Positions 1-5,005 of a DNA stretch of 6,029 nt are shown here, piece after piece. Positions within the stretch are counted from its first letter, which is position 1, and the number at the start of each line of letters is the position of its first letter. The position numbers were made by a program, and so were the translations under genes. The notes below the pieces were generated by a model. That model did no database searches, was not told the DNA's origin, and was given only the letters and a program-made list of their open reading frames with translations. The stretch comes from an uncultured Gammaproteobacteria bacterium (lineage in GTDB: Bacteria; Pseudomonadota; Gammaproteobacteria; Pseudomonadales; Pseudohongiellaceae), in NCBI GenBank assembly GCA_903926285.1, contig CAIYIP010000279.1, positions 1-6,029 of the forward strand, in the 5' to 3' direction.

Positions 1-531
1 CTCCTGGCAGAGGGTTGCCGCACGGTCTGCAGCATATTCTTTGACGACGCCACCAAAATCGAGCTCCATGCCTGGCTGCGGAAATGCGAGTGTCGGTTGC
101 TGCCACTGCAATTTTTGCCAGCCTGTGTGTATGAGCAACTGTTCGACATATGCAGCATCGGGCAGCTTTGCGGATTTAAAATCCCAGGCACGCCGTAAAA
201 TGCCGGACGTCACATCGAATAGGCCACCACTTGCGTGGTAACAAGTTGCAGCGTAATTGAGCAGATGGCCGGTTTCAGCATCGACAGTGATGCTGCCACC
301 TTGCGCGGCCACCTGATTGATCTGCGAAAGGAAGCTGCTGGGCCGATAACGCGAATACAAGGCTTCGAGACGTTCGACATCGGCTGTCACAGCTCTTGCT
401 GCAACCGCAGCCTGCTCGGCAGATCGGGCGTAGAGCCGGATCTCGCAGCGTGTGCCCATGGCCTTGAAGGTGGTATCAAAGAGTTTCACAAAGTCTCGCA
501 ACAAGCAGATACACATGACACGCAAGGTCAT
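1..531 (-). CDS. apbE: FAD:protein FMN transferase (ApbE family), 3' end beyond the window
   Basis: Known role of the family: ApbE transfers FMN from FAD to a Thr or Ser side chain of target flavoproteins, using Mg2+. An uninterrupted minus-strand frame of 177 codons runs to position 1. Family motifs are clear: AMGT at residues 24-27, SRYRPSS at 60-66 followed by SQIN, SGGLFDVTSG at 101-110 with RRAWDF just after it, and LDFGGVVKEYAADRA at 157-171, the flavin-nucleotide-binding signature. About half of a usual 300-350 residue protein is present. ATG 531 is the first possible start because an in-frame TGA lies at 537-535, but no Shine-Dalgarno is visible; starts at 516 (ATG) or 489 (GTG) are possible. 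There is no lipobox or clear export signal, so this copy may act in the cytoplasm, unlike the lipoprotein ApbE of many relatives. It follows the porin by 51 bp on the same strand with no terminator hairpin between them, so co-transcription is likely. The target flavoprotein is not in the window. Confidence 0.93.
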   Translation of the reverse strand, partial: MTLRVMCICLLRDFVKLFDTTFKAMGTRCEIRLYARSAEQAAVAARAVTADVERLEALYSRYRPSSFLSQINQVAAQGGSITVDAETGHLLNYAATCYHASGGLFDVTSGILRRAWDFKSAKLPDAAYVEQLLIHTGWQKLQWQQPTLAFPQPGMELDFGGVVKEYAADRAATLCQE

Positions 532-582
532 GCATCAGTTATTGCGTATGGTAGCTGCTTTTCGAGACGGACTTATCTGTGA

Positions 583-2082
583 TTAGTAGTTGTACTGCAA
601 CTGGAGGCGTATCGCGTCGGTATCGAAATTCTGGTAATCGATTCTGCCTGCGCGGTTGCCGGTCACGAGGTTGGTGCGATCCATCATGTGATAAACGGCG
701 GCCAGCTCGACTTCACGGGCAATCTGCCACTCAACACCCAGTTCAAGGTCATTGACATCATTGGCGGGCGCGTTGGTTTCAGCCTTGTTGGCACCATCGT
801 AGTACTGCCATTTCACGAAGGGTATGAAGGTGCCAAGCTCGTTGGTCGTCATGTACATTGCCTGGATGTAGCCGCCTTCGAGATCTTCTTCCTTGATGGT
901 ATTGGTTGCCAGATCCAGCTGTGGACCTTTGCCCCAGTTCCATTCGGCCTGTACGCCAAAGGGCTGTGGATACCAGATGGCACTGACACCGACACGTTCG
1001 TCATCGAAACCAAACGTATCCTGGCCAGGGATTATCGGCGTAACACTCGTATTATTTGCAGTGCGATATGCACCGACTGCTGGCGCATATTTACCTGAGT
1101 AGGCCTGGACTCCGGCTTCAAAGAACTGGCCATCGGCGAATTTCCAGGGATAACTAACGCGCGCCACGACGTGCTGATTGTCATTGCGGTCGCCACGGTT
1201 GGCACCTTGTCCGTTATAAAGACCAAGGCCAAACATGCCATAGTTGCCACTGTGCTTGAGACCCGCCGAGTTGATCTCGGCGAACCGTGCCTGCACCTCA
1301 GCTGGGGTGTAGTAATAAAACACGCCCAAATCACGTTCATCCTTGACCGAGCTGTTAAAGGCATCGTTGCGATCTAGCGTTAAACGGTTTGAGCTTGACT
1401 GCAAATTCTCGAAACCATAGGGCACTTTGGATTGGCCTACGCGCAGGCGATGGACGCGGCCCTTGTCGATATAGAAATCGCCATAAGCATCGCGCATCTG
1501 CAGGACATGGCCAGTGGTGCCGGCGGTACTTGCAAAATCGGGCTGCAGGTAAATCGACAGGCGTTCACCAATATCACCCTGTATAACCAGTCGTGCGCGT
1601 CGGATAAGATAATTCTTATCCGCATCACCCAGCGAGTTTTCATCGCCGACGGAGCGGTCTGACCACAGGTTTACGCCCTCATCGCCACTCAACATCTCGG
1701 TATAACGCGTTTGCAGGTAACCGCGTAGTTGCAGGCTCTCGGCCCAGCGGCTGCGGGTATTGCCCTGCTGGACGGTGGTCAGCAACTGCGACTGTTCTTC
1801 GAGTTTCGTTTCAATTTCGGCAAGTCTTGCTGCAGGAGCCCCTGACTCGGTAGCTACGGGCTGGACAACTACTGAGTCCGCTTCCGCTTCATCTACAGGT
1901 CGGAAGCTACCGATACGCACACGATTGGTGCCGGGTTCGGCAAAAATCTGCTTGGTCTCTGTATCCAGGTAAAGTTCGAGATCAGCGCTCGCCGCAGTGG
2001 CAGCGTGAGCGCAACAGGCCGCAATTGCTGCGTACAAAGTGGTAACAATTGCCTTGGGTAATTTCACGTTGGACAGTTTCAT
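583..2082 (-). CDS. Phosphate-selective porin O/P family outer-membrane protein
   Basis: This is a 499-residue outer-membrane beta-barrel porin resembling the OprP/OprO family (Porin_O_P), which forms trimeric anion or phosphate/polyphosphate channels in Pseudomonas. The N-terminus is a Sec signal: MKLSNVKLPK, then a hydrophobic Ala-rich segment with AHA (25-27) or ATA (28-30) as cleavage sites. The mature protein starts with a short linker, then a probable coiled coil at about 84-106 (Leu87, Ile90, Leu94, Leu101, Val104), as in trimeric porins. The barrel begins near Trp113. NYLIRRARLVIQGDIGERLS is typical of the family's early strands. The last strand is LQLQYNY, ending in Tyr rather than Phe. 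ATG 2082 is preferred because the signal peptide begins there and a weak AGAGAG ribosome site lies 5-6 nt upstream; the frame stays open to a TTG at 2163 that would spoil the signal. The 11-bp repeat array lies upstream and apbE downstream. Substrate selectivity cannot be read from sequence; phosphate is a family-based guess. Confidence 0.88.
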   Translation of the reverse strand: MKLSNVKLPKAIVTTLYAAIAACCAHAATAASADLELYLDTETKQIFAEPGTNRVRIGSFRPVDEAEADSVVVQPVATESGAPAARLAEIETKLEEQSQLLTTVQQGNTRSRWAESLQLRGYLQTRYTEMLSGDEGVNLWSDRSVGDENSLGDADKNYLIRRARLVIQGDIGERLSIYLQPDFASTAGTTGHVLQMRDAYGDFYIDKGRVHRLRVGQSKVPYGFENLQSSSNRLTLDRNDAFNSSVKDERDLGVFYYYTPAEVQARFAEINSAGLKHSGNYGMFGLGLYNGQGANRGDRNDNQHVVARVSYPWKFADGQFFEAGVQAYSGKYAPAVGAYRTANNTSVTPIIPGQDTFGFDDERVGVSAIWYPQPFGVQAEWNWGKGPQLDLATNTIKEEDLEGGYIQAMYMTTNELGTFIPFVKWQYYDGANKAETNAPANDVNDLELGVEWQIAREVELAAVYHMMDRTNLVTGNRAGRIDYQNFDTDAIRLQLQYNY

Positions 2083-2228
2083 GATGGTCTCTCTGTTGAG
2101 CATGCGCACACACTGCAGGCCCGGGTTAAGGCGCGAAAGCAAAACCAGCACAATCTTTATCAAATCCTGGCTAGAACTTTACGCCACTACTGCTTATTGC
2201 TGGCCGCAAGCATGAAAAGCTGCGCTCA

Positions 2229-2237
2229 TTAATAATC
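2229..2237 (-). promoter_or_regulatory. Possible -10 region of the porin promoter
   Basis: On the minus strand, the AT-rich GATTATTAA spans 2237-2229 and contains GATTAT and TATTAA, each four or more matches to TATAAT. It begins 12 bp after the last of the phased repeats (2250-2254). In PhoB-type promoters the activator box replaces the -35 element and ends about 10 bp before the -10, so the position fits. A TACAAT at 2250-2245 is a better -10 by sequence but overlaps the last repeat. The predicted leader to ATG 2082 would be about 140 nt. The placement is an inference. Confidence 0.3.
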
Positions 2238-2249
2238 TGATCTTATTGT

Positions 2250-2322
2250 ATGAAGATGGTGTTAAGGAGATGTGAACATAAAGTCAGCCTTTGGTAGAGA
2301 TAAGGTTAAGAATTGATTAAGA
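2250..2322 (-). promoter_or_regulatory. Phased 11-bp direct-repeat array, candidate PhoB/OmpR-family operator
   Basis: Read on the minus strand, seven pentamers occur at exactly 11-bp steps: TTAAT (2320), TTAAC (2309), TCTAC (2298), CTGAC (2287), TTCAC (2276), TTAAC (2265) and TTCAT (2254). The fourth base is A in all seven and the fifth is C or T in all seven. Copies 3 and 4 are weak; 1-2 and 5-7 are good. Established: OmpR/PhoB-family response regulators bind head-to-tail direct repeats with 11-bp spacing. The E. coli Pho box is two heptamers like CTGTCAT separated by 4 AT-rich bases, and tandem boxes with degenerate half-sites such as CTTACAT occur at pstS. The downstream gene is an O/P-type porin, so PhoB is the leading candidate. 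PhoP-type boxes also have this spacing, so the regulator is not settled. Repeat 2 covers the murI stop codon and repeat 1 lies inside murI. Confidence 0.5.
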
Positions 2323-3103
2323 GCGGCGCGACTGTTAAGAAATGCTGCCAGTATTTCTGCAACAGGCGCTGCTGATATACCGTGTCGCCGCTCGTATAAA
2401 ACTTCACGCGGCCCACATCGGCACCCGGATTTACAACTGCCAAGGCCGTCAACCTGCGCTCCAGTTCCCTAGCTACCGCCGAACCTGCGTCGACGATGAG
2501 CACATCAGGGCCAGCGATCTGCTGGATAAAATCCCGGATAAGCGAGTAGTGAGTACAGCCCAGCACGAGCGTGTCGGCACCTTCTGCGAGCATCGGGCTG
2601 ATGAATCCATGCAGCAGTTTTTTTGTTGCGACCTCATCAAGCTCAACCCGTTCGATCAGCTCGACGAGGCCCGGGCACGCACGGGTAATGATTTTGACCT
2701 GCGCGGAAAACTGATTCTGCAGGCTGATGAATTTGTCGCTGGCAATCGTGCCGCTGGTGGCAAGTACACCCACAACTCCCGAACGGCTTTGCCCTGCAGC
2801 AGGCTTGATGGCCGGCTCGACTCCGATTAAAGGCAAGGAATACTTCTGTCTGAGCTCGGCAATCGCCGCTGCGGTCGCTGTGTTGCACGCCAGCACTACC
2901 GCCTTTACTTCATGCTGCAAAAAAAATTGCATAATGGTTTCACACCGAGCCTGAATGAAGGCTTCACCTTTAGGGCCATAGGGGGCATAGGCAGAATCGG
3001 CGACATAAAGCAGATTCTCGGTGGGCAACAGGTCATGAATACTGTTCAGGATGGATAAGCCGCCCGCGCCGGAATCAAATACACCTATGGGGGCTGTTGT
3101 CAT
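2306..3103 (-). CDS. murI: Glutamate racemase
   Basis: This 265-residue cytoplasmic enzyme interconverts L- and D-glutamate without cofactor, supplying D-glutamate for UDP-MurNAc-peptide synthesis (MurD step). The two catalytic cysteines are in their expected settings: Cys73 in LACNTATA and Cys183 in LGCTHYS, with His185 and Asp10 (FDSGAGG, 9-15) as supporting residues. The substrate-binding segment YAPYGPKG (39-46) and GVEPAIKPA (94-102) are also intact. Length is normal for the family. ATG 3103 gives the standard N-terminus just before IGVFDSGAGG; no strong Shine-Dalgarno is visible. Two homopolymer runs lie in the coding strand, T8 over codons 60-62 and A7 over codons 160-162, but the frame is intact. 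It is transcribed away from miaA and toward the porin; the repeat array over its 3' end suggests the porin has its own promoter. Confidence 0.96.
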   Translation of the reverse strand: MTTAPIGVFDSGAGGLSILNSIHDLLPTENLLYVADSAYAPYGPKGEAFIQARCETIMQFFLQHEVKAVVLACNTATAAAIAELRQKYSLPLIGVEPAIKPAAGQSRSGVVGVLATSGTIASDKFISLQNQFSAQVKIITRACPGLVELIERVELDEVATKKLLHGFISPMLAEGADTLVLGCTHYSLIRDFIQQIAGPDVLIVDAGSAVARELERRLTALAVVNPGADVGRVKFYTSGDTVYQQRLLQKYWQHFLTVAPLLINS

Positions 3104-3174
3104 CGAAGAGCGGGTTCACACGGCTGGAAACTGCGGGCATTGTAACTGATTTGGCACAGAGACATGCTCGGTGT

Positions 3175-3435
3175 TCAGCCATTAAGCGTATGCACATAGC
3201 GGTAACGCTGGTTCTGCAGCATGTCGAGACCATCAACGCCGTAACCGACAAAAAGATTAATCTTGCCGAGCTTGCTCGTATTGATGCCCGCAATCAGGCT
3301 TGGCAGACTCGCGCGGCCTTCGTTACGCATAGTGACGCCAAAGTTATGATAGAGCGCACTTGCAGGAAGACCTGAGAGGCCTATCGCCACATCTGAAAAC
3401 ACAGCAGGGCCATTGATGATCGTTGAGTTTCTCAT
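3175..3435 (-). CDS. Hypothetical short ORF, doubtful, possibly a remnant
   Basis: I do not recognise this 86-residue frame. It begins MRNSTIINGPAVFSDVAIGL and ends QNQRYRYVHTLNG. Its middle (PSLIAGINTSKLGKINLF, then VGYGVDGL) alternates polar and apolar residues and has glycine-aromatic pairs. This could be beta strands or a small alpha/beta fold. There is no signal peptide at this ATG and no good ribosome site. The frame stays open upstream to a TTG at 3546, but that extension is rich in Pro, Trp and Cys and looks non-coding. An ending such as FVGYGVD...QRYR loosely recalls the C-terminus of hypoxanthine phosphoribosyltransferases, yet the PRPP-binding acidic motif is absent. It lies 71 bp upstream of murI on the same strand. 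It may be a gene remnant or a chance frame; the antisense frame (3097-3375) is open in register, so openness alone proves little. Confidence 0.25.
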   Translation of the reverse strand: MRNSTIINGPAVFSDVAIGLSGLPASALYHNFGVTMRNEGRASLPSLIAGINTSKLGKINLFVGYGVDGLDMLQNQRYRYVHTLNG

Positions 3436-3462
3436 CGACCCAGTAAGGACTCTGGGGCATTT

Positions 3463-3580
3463 CGGGAGCCAACGTACAAGAGAGACCCATGACGGGGGAT
3501 AAGGACTGTATGGGCAGCCTCTTTCAATAAGGGCTTCATGGTTCAACGCAAGCTTTTTACTTTGGCTGACTTGGCTCCCG
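3463..3580. repeat. 10-bp perfect inverted repeat, 98-bp interval
   Basis: CGGGAGCCAA at 3463-3472 is matched by its exact reverse complement TTGGCTCCCG at 3571-3580. The match does not extend in either direction and I see no flanking target duplication. A second TTGGCT lies at 3562-3567, nine bp before the right arm. It sits in the divergent murI/miaA region, just upstream of the likely miaA promoter. It may be a coincidence (a 10-bp pair is only mildly unlikely in 500 bp), a DNA-loop operator pair, or the edge of decayed sequence. Confidence 0.4.
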
Positions 3581-3593
3581 TGTTAACTGCGCA

Positions 3594-3602
3594 TGTTATA
3601 GT
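3594..3602 (+). promoter_or_regulatory. Possible extended -10 promoter of miaA
   Basis: TGTTATAGT matches the extended -10 pattern TGnTATAAT with one mismatch. No convincing -35 lies 16-18 bp upstream, which extended -10 promoters can tolerate. Transcription would begin near 3609, only a few bases before the TTG at 3612. That argues for the downstream TTG at 3639 as the miaA start, giving a leader of about 30 nt. Confidence 0.4.
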
Positions 3603-3638
3603 TCAATTCATTTGATTCTTACTATTCGGCGCTATAAA

Positions 3639-4619
3639 TTGTCCCAAGCCTCTCTCCTTCCTCCAGCCATCTGTCTGATGGGGCCTACAGCCTGCGGCAA
3701 AACTCGGGTCGCGGTGGAACTGGTCCAAAGGTATCCCTGCGAAATCATCAGTGTCGATTCGGCAATGGTCTATCGCGGCCTCGACATCGGCTCGGGCAAG
3801 CCGGACGCCGCTACACTTGCCAAGGCACCGCATCGCCTGATTGATATCCGCGATCCGGCAGAACCCTACTCGGCTGCCGATTTCCGCGCGGATGCCATAC
3901 GTGAAATAAATGATGTGCTGGCCAAGGGCAAGATCCCGCTACTCGTTGGCGGCAGCATGCTGTATTTCAAAGTGCTGCGGGATGGTCTGGCACAGATGCC
4001 CGCAGCGGTTCCCGAAATACGCCAACGCATCCTGGATCTGGCCGAAGCTGAAGGCTGGCAGGCTGTGCATGCCCGCTTGCAAGAAGTCGATCCCGAAGCT
4101 GCCCTGCGCATCCACCCCAACGACCCGCAACGCCTACAGCGCGCGCTTGAAGTGTATCAAATCAGTGGTAAATCTCTCACGACGCTGCATTTACAAGAGA
4201 CTGACAACACCATGCCAGACCTGCCGTGCACACTTAAATTTATAGCGATGCTGCCAACCAGCAGGGCGGACTTGCACGAGGTCATTGCCAAGCGGTTTCA
4301 CGCCATGCTGGAACAGGGTCTCGTGGAAGAGGTAGCAGGCCTGCGCGCACGCGGCGATCTCAACAGTAATCTGCCTGCACTTCGCAGCGTGGGCTATCGC
4401 CAAGTGTGGGAGTTTCTTGATGGTGACACTAACCTTACCGTTTTAGCGGATAAAGCGATTGCCGCAACACGCCAGTTGGCCAAGCGCCAGTTGACCTGGT
4501 TACGCAGCTGGCCCAATCTCGACGCACTGCCTTGTACGCTTGGTGTTGAAGATGTAAATATTATGGATAATCACTTGAAATCCCTGATGCTGTCTCCATT
4601 TACTGGTAGCTGTAAGTAA
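3639..4619 (+). CDS. miaA: tRNA dimethylallyltransferase
   Basis: MiaA transfers a dimethylallyl group to N6 of A37 in tRNAs reading UNN codons, the first step of ms2i6A formation. With the TTG start at 3639 the protein has 326 residues, a normal length. The P-loop GPTACGKT is at 15-22 (most relatives have Ser where Cys19 is) and catalytic Asp40 sits in DSAMVYRG. PHRLIDIRDP, LVGGSMLYFK, RSVGYRQVW and RQLAKRQLTWLRSW follow in family order. No ATG or GTG lies between the upstream in-frame stop (TGA 3567) and the P-loop, so a TTG start is forced: 3639 gives the family-like N-terminus SQASLLPPAICLMGPT, while 3612 adds nine residues and would be almost leaderless. Neither has a clear Shine-Dalgarno. 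hfq follows after 75 bp, and the last codons of miaA contain a heat-shock-type promoter for it. Confidence 0.96.
   Translation: MSQASLLPPAICLMGPTACGKTRVAVELVQRYPCEIISVDSAMVYRGLDIGSGKPDAATLAKAPHRLIDIRDPAEPYSAADFRADAIREINDVLAKGKIPLLVGGSMLYFKVLRDGLAQMPAAVPEIRQRILDLAEAEGWQAVHARLQEVDPEAALRIHPNDPQRLQRALEVYQISGKSLTTLHLQETDNTMPDLPCTLKFIAMLPTSRADLHEVIAKRFHAMLEQGLVEEVAGLRARGDLNSNLPALRSVGYRQVWEFLDGDTNLTVLADKAIAATRQLAKRQLTWLRSWPNLDALPCTLGVEDVNIMDNHLKSLMLSPFTGSCK
4574..4602 (+). promoter_or_regulatory. Sigma-32 (heat-shock) promoter for hfq inside miaA
   Basis: CTTGAAA at 4574-4580 is an exact sigma-32 -35 element. CTCCATTTA at 4594-4602 differs at one base from the CCCCATNTA -10 consensus. The spacer is 13 bp, within the preferred range. 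The start site would be near 4609, giving an hfq leader of about 86 nt. Established for E. coli: hfq is transcribed from a heat-shock promoter lying within miaA in the mutL-miaA-hfq-hflX region. The same arrangement here, seen directly in the sequence, suggests conservation. Confidence 0.62.
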
Positions 4620-4627
4620 TCTGCCCA

Positions 4628-4633
4628 TATAAT
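4628..4633 (+). promoter_or_regulatory. Possible sigma-70 -10 box for hfq
   Basis: A perfect TATAAT lies in the miaA-hfq gap, 62 bp before the hfq ATG. No recognisable -35 hexamer lies 16-18 bp upstream and there is no extended-10 TG, so alone it is weak. It would give a housekeeping transcript with a leader of about 55 nt, complementing the heat-shock promoter upstream. Confidence 0.3.
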
Positions 4634-4638
4634 TACGG

Positions 4639-4678
4639 GCATGCAGAGCCATGCTTTGCGAGCATTAATTTATAAATT
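4639..4678 (+). promoter_or_regulatory. hfq leader: two mutually exclusive hairpins and an AT palindrome
   Basis: GCATG (4639-4643) pairs with CATGC (4650-4654). Alternatively ATGCT (4651-4655) pairs with AGCAT (4661-4665) across the loop TTGCG. The two stems share bases 4651-4654, so only one can form. AATTTATAAATT (4667-4678) is a perfect 12-bp palindrome just before the ribosome site. E. coli Hfq represses its own mRNA by binding the leader; an A/U-rich, weakly structured segment next to the Shine-Dalgarno fits that idea. The stems are short and function is not shown. Confidence 0.3.
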
Positions 4679-4682
4679 TTCC

Positions 4683-4688
4683 AGGAGA
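4683..4688 (+). promoter_or_regulatory. hfq ribosome binding site
   Basis: AGGAGA lies 6 nt before ATG 4695, a near-ideal Shine-Dalgarno. It fixes the hfq start and is the strongest ribosome site in the window. Confidence 0.85.
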
Positions 4689-4694
4689 TAAGCC

Positions 4695-4970
4695 ATGTCG
4701 AAAGGGCATTCTTTACAAGACCCTTTTCTGAACGTGTTACGCAAGGAAAAGGTACCCGTGGCAATTTATCTTGTCAGCGGTATCAAGCTGCAGGGTCAGA
4801 TCGAATCTTTCGATCAGTTTGTAATCGTGCTGAAAAACACCGTCAACCAGATGGTCTACAAGCATGCGATTTCCACCGTGGTGCCATCCCGTCAGGTGCG
4901 GGTACCGATGATCAGCGGAGCCGAAGGTGAGGCCGGTACTGAAGAGGAAGAAGCAGGCAATAATTTTTAG
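4695..4970 (+). CDS. hfq: RNA chaperone Hfq
   Basis: Hfq is a hexameric Sm-like protein that pairs small RNAs with mRNAs and affects their stability and translation. This 91-residue protein has the full Sm fold: N-terminal helix SLQDPFLNVLRKEKVP, Sm1 through ESFDQF, and Sm2 YKHAISTVVPSR (55-66). Proximal-face residues Gln8, Asp9, Phe42, Tyr55, Lys56 and His57 and distal-face Tyr25 and Lys31 are present. The rim patch reads Arg16-Lys17-Glu18-Lys19 where E. coli has RRER, a conservative change. The C-terminal tail (67-91) is short and strongly acidic (TEEEEAGNNF at the end); an acidic tip in E. coli Hfq helps displace RNA from the core, so a similar role is likely. It has an excellent ribosome site, and hflX starts 35 bp downstream. 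Confidence 0.98.
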   Translation: MSKGHSLQDPFLNVLRKEKVPVAIYLVSGIKLQGQIESFDQFVIVLKNTVNQMVYKHAISTVVPSRQVRVPMISGAEGEAGTEEEEAGNNF

Positions 4971-4991
4971 TATTTTGTCAGGGATTTTATC

Positions 4992-4997
4992 AGGGAG
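4992..4997 (+). promoter_or_regulatory. hflX ribosome binding site fixing a TTG start
   Basis: AGGGAG lies 8 nt before the TTG at 5006. No in-frame ATG or GTG occurs between the hfq stop region and this TTG, and the next in-frame ATG lies deep inside the GTPase domain. The site therefore decides the start. Confidence 0.7.
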
Positions 4998-5005
4998 AGC
5001 AACTA

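Larger units (their letters stand above)
3104..3611. other. Divergent region between murI and miaA
   Basis: About 500 bp separates the outward-facing murI and miaA starts. It contains a doubtful 86-residue minus-strand ORF, a 10-bp inverted repeat and a likely miaA promoter at its right end. I found no tRNA-like, IS-like or terminator-like structure. In many gammaproteobacteria mutL (often preceded by an amidase gene) lies immediately upstream of miaA; neither is here. The minus-strand frames 3435-3590 contain protein-like fragments in more than one frame, which would fit a decayed gene but is weak evidence. Confidence 0.5.

Noticed and set aside
41..582. Plus-strand ORFs of 66 and 115 residues (41-241 and 235-582).
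   Set aside because: They lie antisense to apbE, whose frame carries four recognisable family motifs. Their composition (Cys- and Ser-rich) is that of a shadow frame.
532..582. Terminator between porin and apbE.
   Set aside because: No GC-rich hairpin followed by a T-run is visible on the minus strand in this 51-bp gap.
688..1377. Plus-strand ORFs up to 136 residues opposite the porin.
   Set aside because: The porin frame is continuous with signal peptide and barrel strands; the antisense frames have no recognisable motif or ribosome site.
2083..2163. Upstream TTG (2163) as porin start, giving 526 residues.
   Set aside because: It would put 27 extra residues before a good Sec signal peptide. 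ATG 2082 has a ribosome site and normal signal-peptide geometry.
3097..3375. Plus-strand 92-residue ORF between murI and miaA.
   Set aside because: It is in register antisense to the minus-strand ORF, has no ribosome site and no motif, and overlaps the murI start.
3175..3435. Hypoxanthine phosphoribosyltransferase fragment.
   Set aside because: Only a loose resemblance at the end (FVGYGVD and QRYR). The acidic PRPP-binding motif and most of the fold are absent.
4651..4680. Rho-independent terminator between miaA and hfq.
   Set aside because: The 5-bp stem is too weak and the following sequence is mixed A/T rather than a clean T-run. At most it is a leaky attenuator.
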